Notes: generated by a model not told the origin, from the sequence alone. 64,000 nucleotides of DNA from JACVRW01 sp963728155 (GCA_963728155.1 CAVSJF010000007.1:372001-436000), one strand, 5' to 3'; counted from the stretch's first letter, positions 51,205 to 60,426 are shown. Numbers and translations are program-made.

Positions 51205-51612
51205 TCAGCCGGCAGACAGGGGTGTTGTGCAGAACGCACAGCGCCGGGCCTCGCGGGGAACCTGGCTGAGGCAATCCGGGCAGTCCCGCGTCTCCTCGTC
51301 GACCGGCTGCTCGCTCCGCGCCCGGGCCAGCAGGGCGTTCACCGGCCTCAGCACCAGGAAGAAGACGACCGCTCCCACCAGCACCAGGACCAGCAGCGCG
51401 TTGATGAACTCTCCGTAGCGAAACTCGCTCCCGTTGATCTCGAACGAGAGGGCCGAGAAGTCCGACTCGCCGCCCACGGCGGCGATCAGCGGCGTGATCA
51501 GGTCCTCGACAAGCGAGGTGACCACCGCGGCGAAGGCCGTGCCGATGACCACCGCGACCGCGAGGTCGACGAGATTCCCGCGCACGATGAACTGTCGGAA
51601 ATCACTCAGCAT
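51205..51612 (-). CDS. mscL: Large-conductance mechanosensitive channel MscL with C-terminal zinc ribbon
   Basis: A 135-residue MscL from ATG 51612. The N-terminal amphipathic helix and TM1 are FRQFIVRGNLVDLAVAVVIG followed by TAFAAVVTSLVEDLITPLIA, the pore-lining family signature. TM2 is INALLVLVLVGAVVFFLVLR. Instead of the usual cytoplasmic coiled-coil end, it carries CPDCLSQVPREARRCAFCTT, a CxxC...CxxC zinc ribbon. MscL opens under osmotic downshock to release solutes. The start (ATG 51612) faces the DUF3089 gene at 51644. Confidence 0.93.
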   Translation of the reverse strand: MLSDFRQFIVRGNLVDLAVAVVIGTAFAAVVTSLVEDLITPLIAAVGGESDFSALSFEINGSEFRYGEFINALLVLVLVGAVVFFLVLRPVNALLARARSEQPVDEETRDCPDCLSQVPREARRCAFCTTPLSAG

Positions 51613-51643
51613 TCCGCCCCTTTCGACGTAGAGTGCCCGCCTC

Positions 51644-52747
51644 ATGCGCCTCCCCTTGATCTTTTTCTGTGTCGTGCTGACCCTCGTGCTCGGGACCGCG
51701 ACCGCCTCGGCCGAGACGGTCTGGCTCTGCAAGCCCGGGCTCGCCGGCAATCCGTGCGCGCGCAGCCTCACCAGCACCGTCGTGAAGGCCGACGGCACTC
51801 AGAGGGTCGAGCGCGCCCGACGGCCGCGCAAGCCGAACATCGACTGCTTCTACGTGTATCCGACGGTGAGCGGCCAGGCGCGGACCAACGCCACCAGGAC
51901 CGTGGAGCCCGAGCTGAGGTCGTCGGCCGAGCAGCAGGCAGCGCGCTTCTCGGAGGTGTGCCGGATGTTCGCGCCCGTCTACCGACAGCTGACCCTCAAC
52001 GCGATCGGCAGCGAGATTCCGGCGGCTGCCGCCGCCCTCGCCTACAGGGACGTGGTGTCCGCGTGGCGCGACTACCTGCGCAACCACAACCACGGCCGCG
52101 GCGTGGTGCTGATCGGGCACTCGCAGGGCAGCTATCTGCTGCGCCAGCTGGCGCGGGACGAGATCGACCGCAGGAGGAAGGTGCGCAGGCGGCTGGTGTC
52201 GGCCCTGCTTCTCGGCGGCAACGTGCTGGTGAAGAAGGGCCGGGACTCGGGAGGCGACTTCCGCAACATCCGCGCCTGCCGGGCACCCGCCCAGACGGGA
52301 TGCGTGATCGGCTACTCCGCCTTCTACGGGACGCCTCCGGCCGATGCCCGATTCGGCCGAGCGATCGACCGCCTGGGAGTGACCGCGGATCCCGCCACTC
52401 AGGAGGTGCTCTGCACCAACCCCGCCGCGCTCGGCGGAGGGTCGGGCGCGCTCGAGCCCTACTTCCCGACCGCGCCCGTCGCCGGCCCGCTCGGCGCCAT
52501 CATCGACGCGCCACCCGCCTCGGTGTCCACCCGCTGGGTGTCCGTTCCAGGGCTTTACGAGGCCCGCTGCCGGCGCGCCAACGGAGCGGTGTGGCTCGAC
52601 GTGACCCCGACGGCCGGCGATCCGCGGCCCGTGCTCACCGAGCGCATCGGGCCCGACTGGGGCTTGCATCTGTACGACGTCAACCTGCCGCTGGGCAACC
52701 TGGTCGACCTCGTTCGCCGCCAAGCCCGGGCGTACGCCGGACGCTAG
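51644..52747 (+). CDS. Secreted DUF3089 (lipase-like alpha/beta hydrolase) protein
   Basis: A 367-residue exported protein with a signal peptide (MRLPLIFFCVVLTLVLGTAT). It contains CFYVYPTVSGQARTNATRTV, the nucleophile elbow GHSQGSYLLRQLARDEIDRR (about residue 159) and late DVNLPLGNLVDLVRRQA. These are the DUF3089 family blocks of putative secreted lipases/esterases. Cys pairs (WLCKPGLAGNPCARS, ACRAPAQTGCVIGY) suggest disulfides. It is divergent from mscL and ends 4 bases into the convergent DUF3105 gene. Confidence 0.9.
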   Translation: MRLPLIFFCVVLTLVLGTATASAETVWLCKPGLAGNPCARSLTSTVVKADGTQRVERARRPRKPNIDCFYVYPTVSGQARTNATRTVEPELRSSAEQQAARFSEVCRMFAPVYRQLTLNAIGSEIPAAAAALAYRDVVSAWRDYLRNHNHGRGVVLIGHSQGSYLLRQLARDEIDRRRKVRRRLVSALLLGGNVLVKKGRDSGGDFRNIRACRAPAQTGCVIGYSAFYGTPPADARFGRAIDRLGVTADPATQEVLCTNPAALGGGSGALEPYFPTAPVAGPLGAIIDAPPASVSTRWVSVPGLYEARCRRANGAVWLDVTPTAGDPRPVLTERIGPDWGLHLYDVNLPLGNLVDLVRRQARAYAGR

Positions 52748-53400
52748 GGAATCGCCTCGGGCCCGCGGCCGCGGTTCTCGTCGCGAAAAGCGCGCAGCGC
52801 GTCGTACGCGGCGGGGTTGAACTCACGGCAACCGAGCAGGCGCCCGGTGCCGTCCCGCCCCGGGCTGCGGTTCCACGCCGTCGCGGCGACCTCGAACGGC
52901 ATCTCCGAACGGGGCATCAGCAGTATCTGGTAGCCGTCCTCCTCCACGAGGGCACGCAGGCCGGCTCGCGCCTCGCGCGGCAGGCTGGGCCGATACCAGA
53001 ACACCACCCGGCCGTGCTCATGGCTGTGGACGACCGTGGTGTCGGGCGCCGCCTCCTCGTAGAGGCCGTCCTCCGCGGGCACCTGGTAATGCATGCCGGT
53101 GGTTGGCGGGTTGGTGTCGTAGTCGACCGTCTGCTCGATGTCCGCGATGTGATCACGCGAGCGCGCGGTTGTCGTGCTGAGCTCGCACTTCGCGTCGCGG
53201 GCCGCGGGCGCGAGGCTCTTGATGCGCGGGGTGGGCACCCGCCCACCGTCAGGAAGGACCTCCGGCTCGGCGGCGGCGGTGTCGCTGGGCTCGCTCGAGC
53301 TCTCGTCGCTCGAGTCGCCGCTGCAGCCGGCCGCAGCCAGGACCAGGACGAGGGCGAGCGCGAGCAGACGTGTCACACGAGGCAGGCTAGACGCAACCAT
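52744..53400 (-). CDS. DUF3105 lipoprotein
   Basis: A 218-residue lipoprotein. The lipobox LVLAAAGCSGDSSDESSSEP is followed by a Ser/Asp/Glu-rich linker and the DUF3105 domain with YDTNPPTTGMHYQVPAEDGL, then VVHSHEHGRVVFWYRPSLPR and a C-terminal WNRSPGRDGTGRLLGCREFN. HSHEHGRVV is the family mark. Function is unknown. The ATG start is at 53400, only 15 bases from the divergent FAD gene. Confidence 0.88.
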   Translation of the reverse strand: MVASSLPRVTRLLALALVLVLAAAGCSGDSSDESSSEPSDTAAAEPEVLPDGGRVPTPRIKSLAPAARDAKCELSTTTARSRDHIADIEQTVDYDTNPPTTGMHYQVPAEDGLYEEAAPDTTVVHSHEHGRVVFWYRPSLPREARAGLRALVEEDGYQILLMPRSEMPFEVAATAWNRSPGRDGTGRLLGCREFNPAAYDALRAFRDENRGRGPEAIP

Positions 53401-53415
53401 CTAGTGTCGCGGCGG

Positions 53416-54780
53416 ATGGACCGGGATGTGGTGATCGTGGGCGCCGGGGTGGTGGGCGCGGCCATCGCGCGCGAGCTGGCCCGCCTCGACCTGAGCGTGA
53501 CCCTGCTCGAGGCCGGCGCCGACGTCGGGGCGGGCACGAGCAAGGCCAACACGGCGTTGCTGCACACCGGCTTCGACGCCACGCCGGACACGCTCGAGGC
53601 GGGCTTGGTGAGGCGCGGCTGCGAGCTGCTGCGCGAGTACGCGCCCCGGGTGGGCATTCCGCTCGAGCAACGGGGTGCGCTGCTGGTGGCGTGGGACGAT
53701 GGCCAGCTCGGCGAGTTCCCGGGCATCGTGGAGCGCGCGCGGGCCAACGGCTACCGCGACATGTGCCGGATCGAGCCGGCCGAGCTCTACGACCGCGAGC
53801 CCCACCTGGGCCCGGGCGCCCGAGGCGCGCTCGAGGTGCCCGACGAGGGCCTGATCTGTCCCTTCACCACCCCGCTGGCCTTCGCCACCGAGGCAGTGCT
53901 CGCGGGCTGTGAGCTGCGCCGAAGCACCGCCCTGGTGGGAGTGCAGCGCCTCGAGGGCGGCGGCTTCGGCCTCGAGACGACGGGCGGCCGGCTCACGGCG
54001 CGGCAGCTCGTGAACGCGGCGGGCCTGCACAGCGACACGGTCGACCGGCTCCTCGGCGGCACGAGCTTCACGATCACCCCGCGCCGCGGCGAGCTGATCG
54101 TGTTCGACAAGCTGGCGAGCCCGCTCGTCAACCACATCGTGCTCGCGGTGCCGACCAAGGTCTCCAAGGGCGTGCTGGTGTCGCCCACGGTGTTCGGGAA
54201 CGTGATGGTGGGGCCCACGGCCGACGACCTCGAACGCAAGGACGACACGTCCTCGACCGAGGACGGGCTCGCCTACCTGCGCACCGAGGCGGGCCGGATT
54301 CTCCCCGCGCTGCTCGGCCACGAGGTCACGGCGGTATACGCGGGCCTGCGCGCCGCCACCGAGCACGGCGACTACCGCATCGGCTTCGACGACGGCTACG
54401 CGTGGGTGGGCGGCATCCGCTCCACCGGGCTGTCGGCCTCCATGGCGATCGCCGAGCACGTGCGCGACGGGCTCGGCCTCGGAGACCGCGAGCCGCGGGC
54501 CGGGCTACCCGAGGTTCGGATGCCCAACGTCGGGCAGAGCTTCGCGCGCCCCTACGCCTCGGCCCAGCTCGTGGACGAGGATCCCGAATACGGGCGCCTG
54601 GTGTGCTTCTGCGAGCGCGTCACGCGAGGCGAGATCCGCGACGCCTTCGCCAGCCCCATCCCGCCGGCCGACCTCGACGGGCTGCGGCGCCGGACCCGCG
54701 CTCACCTCGGACGCTGCCAGGGGTTCTTCTGTGGAGCGCGGCTCGAGACGCTCGTGGCCGAGGCGGCAGGCGGTGCCTGA
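53416..54780 (+). CDS. GlpA-like FAD oxidoreductase with C-terminal BFD-type [2Fe-2S] domain
   Basis: A 454-residue DAO-family oxidoreductase: GAGVVGAAIARELARLDLSV at the N terminus, SKANTALLHTGFDATPDTLE and GLICPFTTPLAFATEAVLAG for the substrate side. It ends with FCERVTRGEIRDAF and TRAHLGRCQGFFCGARL, the BFD-like CxC...CxxxxC iron-sulfur domain. This layout matches GlpA of anaerobic glycerol-3-phosphate dehydrogenase and related enzymes. It is followed by the partner FAD gene with an 8-base overlap, so they form a complex. Confidence 0.9.
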   Translation: MDRDVVIVGAGVVGAAIARELARLDLSVTLLEAGADVGAGTSKANTALLHTGFDATPDTLEAGLVRRGCELLREYAPRVGIPLEQRGALLVAWDDGQLGEFPGIVERARANGYRDMCRIEPAELYDREPHLGPGARGALEVPDEGLICPFTTPLAFATEAVLAGCELRRSTALVGVQRLEGGGFGLETTGGRLTARQLVNAAGLHSDTVDRLLGGTSFTITPRRGELIVFDKLASPLVNHIVLAVPTKVSKGVLVSPTVFGNVMVGPTADDLERKDDTSSTEDGLAYLRTEAGRILPALLGHEVTAVYAGLRAATEHGDYRIGFDDGYAWVGGIRSTGLSASMAIAEHVRDGLGLGDREPRAGLPEVRMPNVGQSFARPYASAQLVDEDPEYGRLVCFCERVTRGEIRDAFASPIPPADLDGLRRRTRAHLGRCQGFFCGARLETLVAEAAGGA

Positions 54781-56020
54781 CGGCCCGGTGGCGATCGTCG
54801 GCGGCGGACCGGCTGGGCTGGCCGCGGCGATCGAGCTGCGCCGCCATGGTGCCGGTGAGGTCGTGGTGATCGAGCGCGAGGCCGACGCCGGCGGGATACC
54901 GCGCCACGCGCGCCATCAGGGTTTCGGGGCGCGCGATCTCCGCCGCCCGCTGACCGGCCCGGCCTACGCGCGGCGCTACGCCGAGATGGCCTTGGCGTCC
55001 GGGGTGGAGGTGCTCACCGAGACCATGGCCACGGGCTGGGGTCCCGCGCCCGAGCCCGCTCTCGAGCTGACCAGCCCCCGCGGGCGCTCGGAGCTCGCGC
55101 CCGCGGCCGTCGTGCTCGCCAGCGGCTGTCGCGAGCGGCCCCGCGCCGCGCGCCTCGTTCCCGGCGACCGGCCGGGAGGCGTGATGACCACCGGGATGCT
55201 GCAGCAGCTCGTGTACCTGGAGGGCCGCCCGGCCGGGGGGCGGGCGCTGATCGTGGGCGCTGAGCACGTGAGCTTCTCGGCCATCCTCACGCTCGCCCAC
55301 GGCGGCGCTCGCGCGGTCGCCCTCACCACCGAACTCGCCCGCCACCAGACCGTGGCGGCCTTTCGGCTCGGCGCCCGCGCCCGCTACCGGGTGCCGGTGC
55401 TCACGCGCACGCGCGTGAGTGAGATCCGCGGTCGCGGGCGGGTGGAGGAGGTCGAGCTGGCCGACCTGGACAGCGGCCGCCGGCGCAGCGTGGCCTGCGA
55501 CACGGTCGTGTTCAGCGCCGACTGGATCCCCGACCACGAGCTGGCCGTCATGGGCGGCGTGGAGCTCGACGGGCTCACGCGCGGGCCGGCGGTCGATCCG
55601 GGCCTGCACACCTCGCGCCGCGGGGTGTTCGCGGCCGGAAACCTCCTTCACGGAGCCGAGCAGGCCGATGTGGCGGCGCTGAGCGGGCGCCACGTCGCCT
55701 CTTCGGTCACCCGCTATCTCGCGACCGGCGAATGGCCGGCGCAGAGGGTGGCGGTGGCGTGCCAGGCGCCGCTGGGCTGGATCGCGCCCAACGCGATCAG
55801 CAGTCACGGTGGCCCGCCCATCGAGCCGGCGCGCGGCCATTTCGCCCTGCGGGCGCGAGAGCACCGGCGCGCACCCCGGATCGCGATCGTCCAGGGCGAG
55901 CGACGGCTGTGGAGCGGGCGCCTCGCCCGGGTGATGCCGGGACGCTCGGCTCGCCTCCCGGCCGAGTGGATAACTGCCGTGGACCCGCAGGGCGGCCCGG
56001 TGTTGGTCCGGCTGGCTTAG
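54773..56020 (+). CDS. FAD/NAD(P)-dependent oxidoreductase, partner of the GlpA-like protein
   Basis: A 415-residue disulfide-reductase-like flavoprotein from GTG 54773 (an in-frame ATG at 54731 is an alternative). VAIVGGGPAGLAAAIELRRH is the FAD motif, RALIVGAEHVSFSAILTLAH the NAD(P) motif, and VFAAGNLLHGAEQADVAALS the second FAD block. The C-terminal 80 residues are unusual. It resembles the middle subunit in the GlpA/hydrogen-cyanide-synthase-like gene pairs. Substrate is unknown; electrons probably pass between the two chains. Confidence 0.85.
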   Translation: MPDGPVAIVGGGPAGLAAAIELRRHGAGEVVVIEREADAGGIPRHARHQGFGARDLRRPLTGPAYARRYAEMALASGVEVLTETMATGWGPAPEPALELTSPRGRSELAPAAVVLASGCRERPRAARLVPGDRPGGVMTTGMLQQLVYLEGRPAGGRALIVGAEHVSFSAILTLAHGGARAVALTTELARHQTVAAFRLGARARYRVPVLTRTRVSEIRGRGRVEEVELADLDSGRRRSVACDTVVFSADWIPDHELAVMGGVELDGLTRGPAVDPGLHTSRRGVFAAGNLLHGAEQADVAALSGRHVASSVTRYLATGEWPAQRVAVACQAPLGWIAPNAISSHGGPPIEPARGHFALRAREHRRAPRIAIVQGERRLWSGRLARVMPGRSARLPAEWITAVDPQGGPVLVRLA

Positions 56021-56031
56021 ACTCGGGCGCG

Positions 56032-56238
56032 ATGACCGAGCACGAGGAACACGCCGACAAGCTCGAGCGCGAAGCGGAGGGAATGGCGGAGGACTCCGAC
56101 CGAGTCGGAAAGCACATCGACGAGGCCCGCCGCGACTGGGAGGCCAAGGAGCAGGATCCCGCGGTGCCCGGCGCCATGCCCGACCCCGAGGACGAGTCGC
56201 AGAGCTCCGACGAGGACGAGGACGAGGACGAGCAATGA
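56032..56238 (+). CDS. Small acidic hydrophilic protein
   Basis: A 68-residue protein from ATG 56032, rich in Asp/Glu. MTEHEEHADKLEREAEGMAE starts a helix with SDRVGKHIDEARRDWEAKEQ, and the tail is a run of Asp, Glu and Ser. It is probably disordered at its end. A ATGA overlap with the next gene shows coupling. No family is recognised, though similar small proteins accompany actinobacterial stress loci. Confidence 0.7.
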   Translation: MTEHEEHADKLEREAEGMAEDSDRVGKHIDEARRDWEAKEQDPAVPGAMPDPEDESQSSDEDEDEDEQ

Positions 56239-56432
56239 TCAGCGAGACCCCCGGCGAGGAGTCCGACCAGCTGCCCGAGGAGGCTCCTTCCGAGGCGGTG
56301 CCCGACGACGACGGTGAGGGCGCGGCCCGCGATCAGGCCGAGAGCAGCCCCGGGACGCCCGGCGACGACGACACCGCAACCGGCAACCCGGACGCGGCCG
56401 GCGCGCAGGACGAGGACTCAGAGCAGGACTAG
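56235..56432 (+). CDS. Small acidic disordered protein
   Basis: A 65-residue protein from ATG 56235 (overlapping the previous stop by ATGA). Almost half its residues are Asp, Glu, Gly, Pro or Ser, and it lacks hydrophobic stretches, so it is probably intrinsically disordered. Function is unknown. A shared transcript with the acidic 68-aa gene is likely. Confidence 0.6.
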   Translation: MISETPGEESDQLPEEAPSEAVPDDDGEGAARDQAESSPGTPGDDDTATGNPDAAGAQDEDSEQD

Positions 56433-56462
56433 CGCGCCAATCCCCTGCGTAATCTGAGGGGG

Positions 56463-57038
56463 ATGCTGGACGCATTGAGCACACCGCTGAAGGCCGCGGC
56501 CGCTGCCTTCTTCGCGGTCGGCCTCGTCTTCGTGTTTCTCAACCCGCCGTCGCTCTCGGGCGCCGAAGGGCTGGCGTGGTTCGCGCTGGGCGGGCTGGGC
56601 CTCGCGGTCCTGACGGCCTGGGCGTTCGTCGCGCTCACCGGCAAGGACGCCATGCCCGACGACGAGTTCGAGCGCCTGGTGCGCCGCAGCGAGGAGATGG
56701 CCCGGGATCCCGATCTGCGCTACGGAGCCAGCGAGTTCGATCTCCTCGTGGCCGAAGCCATCGACCGCCTCCCGCCCGAGTTCCAGGAGTTGCTCGACCA
56801 GACGCCGGTGGTGGTGTCGCAACTCGGCGCCGAGAATCGCGCCTACGGACACTACTTCGGCGACACGGTGGCCCGCGACAACTACCCGGACCGCATCGTC
56901 CTCTACCAGGACACACTGGTGCGCGACTTCGGCTGGGATCCGGAGTTGCTGCGCGCCCAGGTCGAGCGGACGCTTCGCCACGAGCTGGCCCATCACCTGG
57001 GCTGGCACGAGACGGGCGTGCGCGACCTCGGCCTCTGA
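56463..57038 (+). CDS. Zincin-like metallopeptidase (DUF1025-type) with N-terminal membrane anchor
   Basis: A 191-residue protein. Two hydrophobic segments (AAAAFFAVGLVFVFLNPPSL and FALGGLGLAVLTAWAFVALT) precede a metallopeptidase domain ending RHELAHHLGWHETGVRDLGL, whose HELAHH with later E gives the HExxH zinc site. Motifs FDLLVAEAIDRLPPEFQELL and YPDRIVLYQDTLVRDFGW fit the DUF1025 family. Substrate is unknown; usual members lack the membrane part, so this is a variant. Confidence 0.85.
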   Translation: MLDALSTPLKAAAAAFFAVGLVFVFLNPPSLSGAEGLAWFALGGLGLAVLTAWAFVALTGKDAMPDDEFERLVRRSEEMARDPDLRYGASEFDLLVAEAIDRLPPEFQELLDQTPVVVSQLGAENRAYGHYFGDTVARDNYPDRIVLYQDTLVRDFGWDPELLRAQVERTLRHELAHHLGWHETGVRDLGL

Positions 57039-57079
57039 CCTCGGCTACAGCTTCGGGGGCAAGTACCGATAGCTCGGCT

Positions 57080-58480
57080 ATGAGCCGAAAAGTCTCGAGA
57101 GCGCTGCTGCTGCTCGCCTGGGCAACTCTCGCCGTGCTCTCCGCCGCCCTGCTTCTCAACGCCCAAGGTCAGGAGGAGGCGGACATGGAGCAGCGTTTCG
57201 ATGGCCGCGCGGAAATCGCGGCGAGCTTCACGGCGACCTACGCCAACGATCTCCTCGATCAGGAGCGGCGCGTGGCCGAACGCGAGCTCTCGGGCGCCGG
57301 GGCGGGCTCGGCCGATCTGAAGAGAGTGACGAATCTGTTCGGCTACGAGGCCGCGGTGCTGCTCGACGCCGAGGGCCGCGCGCTCGCGGTCGCGCCGGCC
57401 AAGAGGTCACTCATCGGCCAGGACCTGACGAAGACCTACGCCCATTTGAGGACAGCGGCCCAGGGGCTGACGGCGGTGTCCAAGGTGGTTCCCTCAGCGG
57501 CCCGGGGCATCCCGATCGTGGCCTTTGCCACCCCCTTCGACTCCGAGCGCGGCCGGCGCGTGTTCAGCGGCGCCTTCGACATCGACGAGACGCCGATCGG
57601 CGCATACCTGCGCACCGCCTCGCCCATCAGGGGAACCGACGTATACCTCCTCGACGAGGCGGGCACGATCGTGGCGAGCAACCGGAGCTCCTCGAATGGG
57701 CTGACCAAGGTGGGCAAGGCCGATCCCGAGCTCGGACGAGGCCTGGCCCGCTCATCCGGCGGCGAGACGCGGGACGGCCAATACTTCGCGAGCCATGACG
57801 TGGCCGGGGCTCCGTGGCGGCTGGTGATGTCGGTGCCCCAGGCCCAGCTGCTGGAGCCCGTCCAGGGGTTCAGGCGTTACGTGCCCTGGATGCTGTGGGC
57901 CGGCTTCGTGCTGGGCGGCCTCGCATGTGTGCTCCTGGTGGCCAACCTGATCAGCTCGCGCCGGGAGCTCAGCCAGGCGAATCAGAACCTCGATCGGCTG
58001 GCTCGCATCGATGTACTGACCGGTCTCTACAACCGCCGGCACGTCCAGGATTCACTCAACGCCGCGGTGGCCAACGCCGAGCGCTACGGCCAGGATTTCT
58101 CCGTGCTGATGATCGACGTCGACCGGTTCAAGCAGCTCAACGACACCTACGGCCACGACGCGGGGGACCACGCGCTGCGCGTGATCGCGGCCGACGTGCA
58201 CGGTGCGCTGCGCGCCGGGGACATGCTCGGCCGCTGGGGCGGGGAGGAGTTTCTGGCCATCCTGCCCTCGACCGACGCCGACGAGGCCCTGCACGTGGCC
58301 GAGCGCGTGCGCGAGTCGATCTCCTCCCTGGCGGTGGTGCTGGGCGACCAGCTCGTGCCGGTCAGCGCGAGCATCGGCGTGGCGGTGCGCTCGAGCGAAG
58401 GCCCCGACGAGCTGGTGGCCGCGGCCGACAGCGCCATGTACGCGGCCAAGGCGGCCGGACGCGACGCCGTACGGTCCTGA
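57080..58480 (+). CDS. Membrane diguanylate cyclase (Cache-like sensor + GGDEF)
   Basis: A 466-residue protein from ATG 57080. TM1 (ALLLLAWATLAVLSAALLLN) and TM2 (WMLWAGFVLGGLACVLLVAN) flank an extracytoplasmic domain of the dCache/PAS-like type. The GGDEF domain has ARIDVLTGLYNRRHVQDSLN, VLMIDVDRFKQLNDTYGHDA and GRWGGEEFLAILPSTDADEA (the GGEEF active site). It is likely active and makes c-di-GMP in response to a ligand outside the cell. No EAL domain lies next to it. It follows the zincin gene by 41 bases. Confidence 0.94.
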   Translation: MSRKVSRALLLLAWATLAVLSAALLLNAQGQEEADMEQRFDGRAEIAASFTATYANDLLDQERRVAERELSGAGAGSADLKRVTNLFGYEAAVLLDAEGRALAVAPAKRSLIGQDLTKTYAHLRTAAQGLTAVSKVVPSAARGIPIVAFATPFDSERGRRVFSGAFDIDETPIGAYLRTASPIRGTDVYLLDEAGTIVASNRSSSNGLTKVGKADPELGRGLARSSGGETRDGQYFASHDVAGAPWRLVMSVPQAQLLEPVQGFRRYVPWMLWAGFVLGGLACVLLVANLISSRRELSQANQNLDRLARIDVLTGLYNRRHVQDSLNAAVANAERYGQDFSVLMIDVDRFKQLNDTYGHDAGDHALRVIAADVHGALRAGDMLGRWGGEEFLAILPSTDADEALHVAERVRESISSLAVVLGDQLVPVSASIGVAVRSSEGPDELVAAADSAMYAAKAAGRDAVRS

Positions 58481-58483
58481 GGC

Positions 58484-60356
58484 TCAGGCGCCGATCTCTT
58501 CGAGGCGCTCGGCCAAGATGATTCGCGCGGCGGCCTCGATCAGCGCGAGGTGGGAGAAGGCCTGGGGGAAGTTGCCCAGGTGCTGCCCCGTGGTGGTATC
58601 GAACTCCTCCGCGTAGAGGCCGAGCGGCGAGGCCACTCTCAGCAGGCGCTCCATCAGGTCGCGAGCGCGTTGGTGGTCGCCGACGATGGCCAGCGCCGAC
58701 ACGAGCCAGAACGAGCAGATCAGGAAGCTGCCCTCCTTGCCCTCGAGGCCGTCGTCGGTCTCGTCGGTGCGGTAGCGCAGAACGAAGCCGTCCTCGGTGA
58801 GGTCGTCGGCGATCGCCTCCACGCTCTTGCGCAGGCGCTCGTCGTCGCCGGGGAGGAAGCCGAAGATCGCCGCCAGCAGGGTGGACGCGTCGAGGGAGTC
58901 GGTGTCGTAGTGCTGGCGCAGGATGCCGTCGCGCACGCCGTGTTCGAGGATGTCCGCCTCGATCTCATCCGCAGTGGCCCGCCAGGTGGCGGGGAGCTCG
59001 GAGTCGCCGCGGATCTCGGCGAGCTTTGCCGCGCGGTCGAGAGCGACCCAGCCCATGAGCTTGGACGACACGTAGTGCTGGGGCTCGCCGCGGGCCTCCC
59101 AGATGCCCTGGTCGGGCTCGCGCCATACCGCCGTGGCGCAGCGCGCCTGGCTCTGGACGATCGGCCACAGGCGCCGCGGCAGGCGCGAGCTGCGCCGCGT
59201 GTGGAGCAGGATCGAGTCGAGCACCGCGCCGAAGACGTCGTTCTGGCGCTGGTCGAAGGCACCGTTGCCGAGGCGCACCGGGTGAGCGCCGGCGTATCCC
59301 GACAGCTCGTCGCGCGTGGACTCCGTCAGGTCGCGGCGACCGTCGATGCCGTACATGATCTGGAGGGCCCCGTCGTCGTTGGGCTCGAGGTCGGCCACGA
59401 ACTGCATGAACTCCTCGGCCTCCCAGTCGAGATTGAGGAAATGGAGGGCCTGCAGCGTGAAGGTCGAGTCGCGCATCCACGCGAAGCGGTAGTCCCAGTT
59501 GCGTTCTCCGCCCGGGGTCTCCGGAAGCGAGGTCGTGGGCGCGGCCACGGTGGCGCCGGTCGGCATGTAGGTGAGGCCCTTGATCGCCAGCGCCGAGCGC
59601 TGAATCGGCTGGCGCCAGCGGTGATCGGGAAGCCGCGCGGCGCCCAGCCAGCGACGCCAGAAGCGGCCCGTGGCATCCAGGCGAGCATAGGCCTCATCGA
59701 CGTTTTGGGGGACCTTCAGACCCTGCGCCCAGGACAACGCGCAGTACGCCCGTTCGCCCTTCTCGACCCTGTGCCGCGCGCGTACCCGACTCGCCCTCCA
59801 CCCCGAGCGCCATGTCGGTCTGCAGCCGTACCGTGAGATCGCCTCCACGAGCGTCGGCGCGGTGACGGTCGTCTCCGTCCAGCGACCATTCGGCCGGAAC
59901 CCGCCCGTAGTCGAAGCTCGGCTCGCAGATCAACTCCAGCTCGACGCTGCCCTCCAGGCACGCGACCGTTCGCACGAGCATGTGATCCGCGTCGTCGTCG
60001 ACCGGCGGGCGCGTATGAGGAGTTATCTCGTCCTCGCGATCCCATGGGCCGATGGTGAGCGCGTCGCGCACCACTATCCAGCCGGTCGGCGTGTTCCAGG
60101 TCGTGCTGAGGATGTTGGTGCCCGGCTCGTAGTTGCGGGCCGTGGGCACGTTGAGCCCGAACGGCGCCAGCGTGAAAGAGCCGATCTGGCGGTCGAGGAG
60201 CGAGCCGAACACGCTCGGCGAGTCGAAGCTCGGGACGCACAGCCAGTCGATCGACCCGTCGGGCGCCACCAGCGCGCTCGTATGGCAGTCCGACAGGAAC
60301 GCGTAGTCCGCGATCGGCGGGAAGGGCGACGGGGCTGCTGCGCTTTGACGGGCCAT
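58484..60356 (-). pseudogene. Glycoside hydrolase family 15 (glucoamylase/trehalase-like), frameshifted once
   Basis: The N-terminal part from ATG 60356 has FPPIADYAFLSDCHTSALVA, APDGSIDWLCVPSFDSPSVF and TWNTPTGWIVVRDALTIGPW. It breaks near 59788, after DMALGVEG. The C-terminal part has RARHRVEKGERAYCALSWAQ, RNWDYRFAWMRDSTFTLQAL (the GH15 barrel), DGRRDLTESTRDELSGYAGA, and the end with GNFPQAFSHLALIEAAARII. These make one roughly 620-residue enzyme, likely acting on alpha-glucans or trehalose. One base is missing in a GGCGAGTC region, probably a sequence error. Confidence 0.85.
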
Positions 60357-60426
60357 GCGGGGCAATGTAGCGCCGAGTCCTCTCCGCGAGCGCACCGGCT
60401 AGCCTCGCTACTGGCGAGGGCGTAGG

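Noticed and set aside
51754..53415. N-terminal extension of the GlpA-like ORF over the DUF3089 gene
   Set aside because: The extension overlaps a gene with a clear signal peptide and GHSQG motif, and the FAD motif starts exactly at ATG 53416.
57053..57071. Sixth possible copy of the conserved element (TCGGGG-N7-CCGATA) before the GGDEF cyclase gene
   Set aside because: Two mismatches, and only 8 bases before the start codon, unlike the 32-63 bases of the five good copies.
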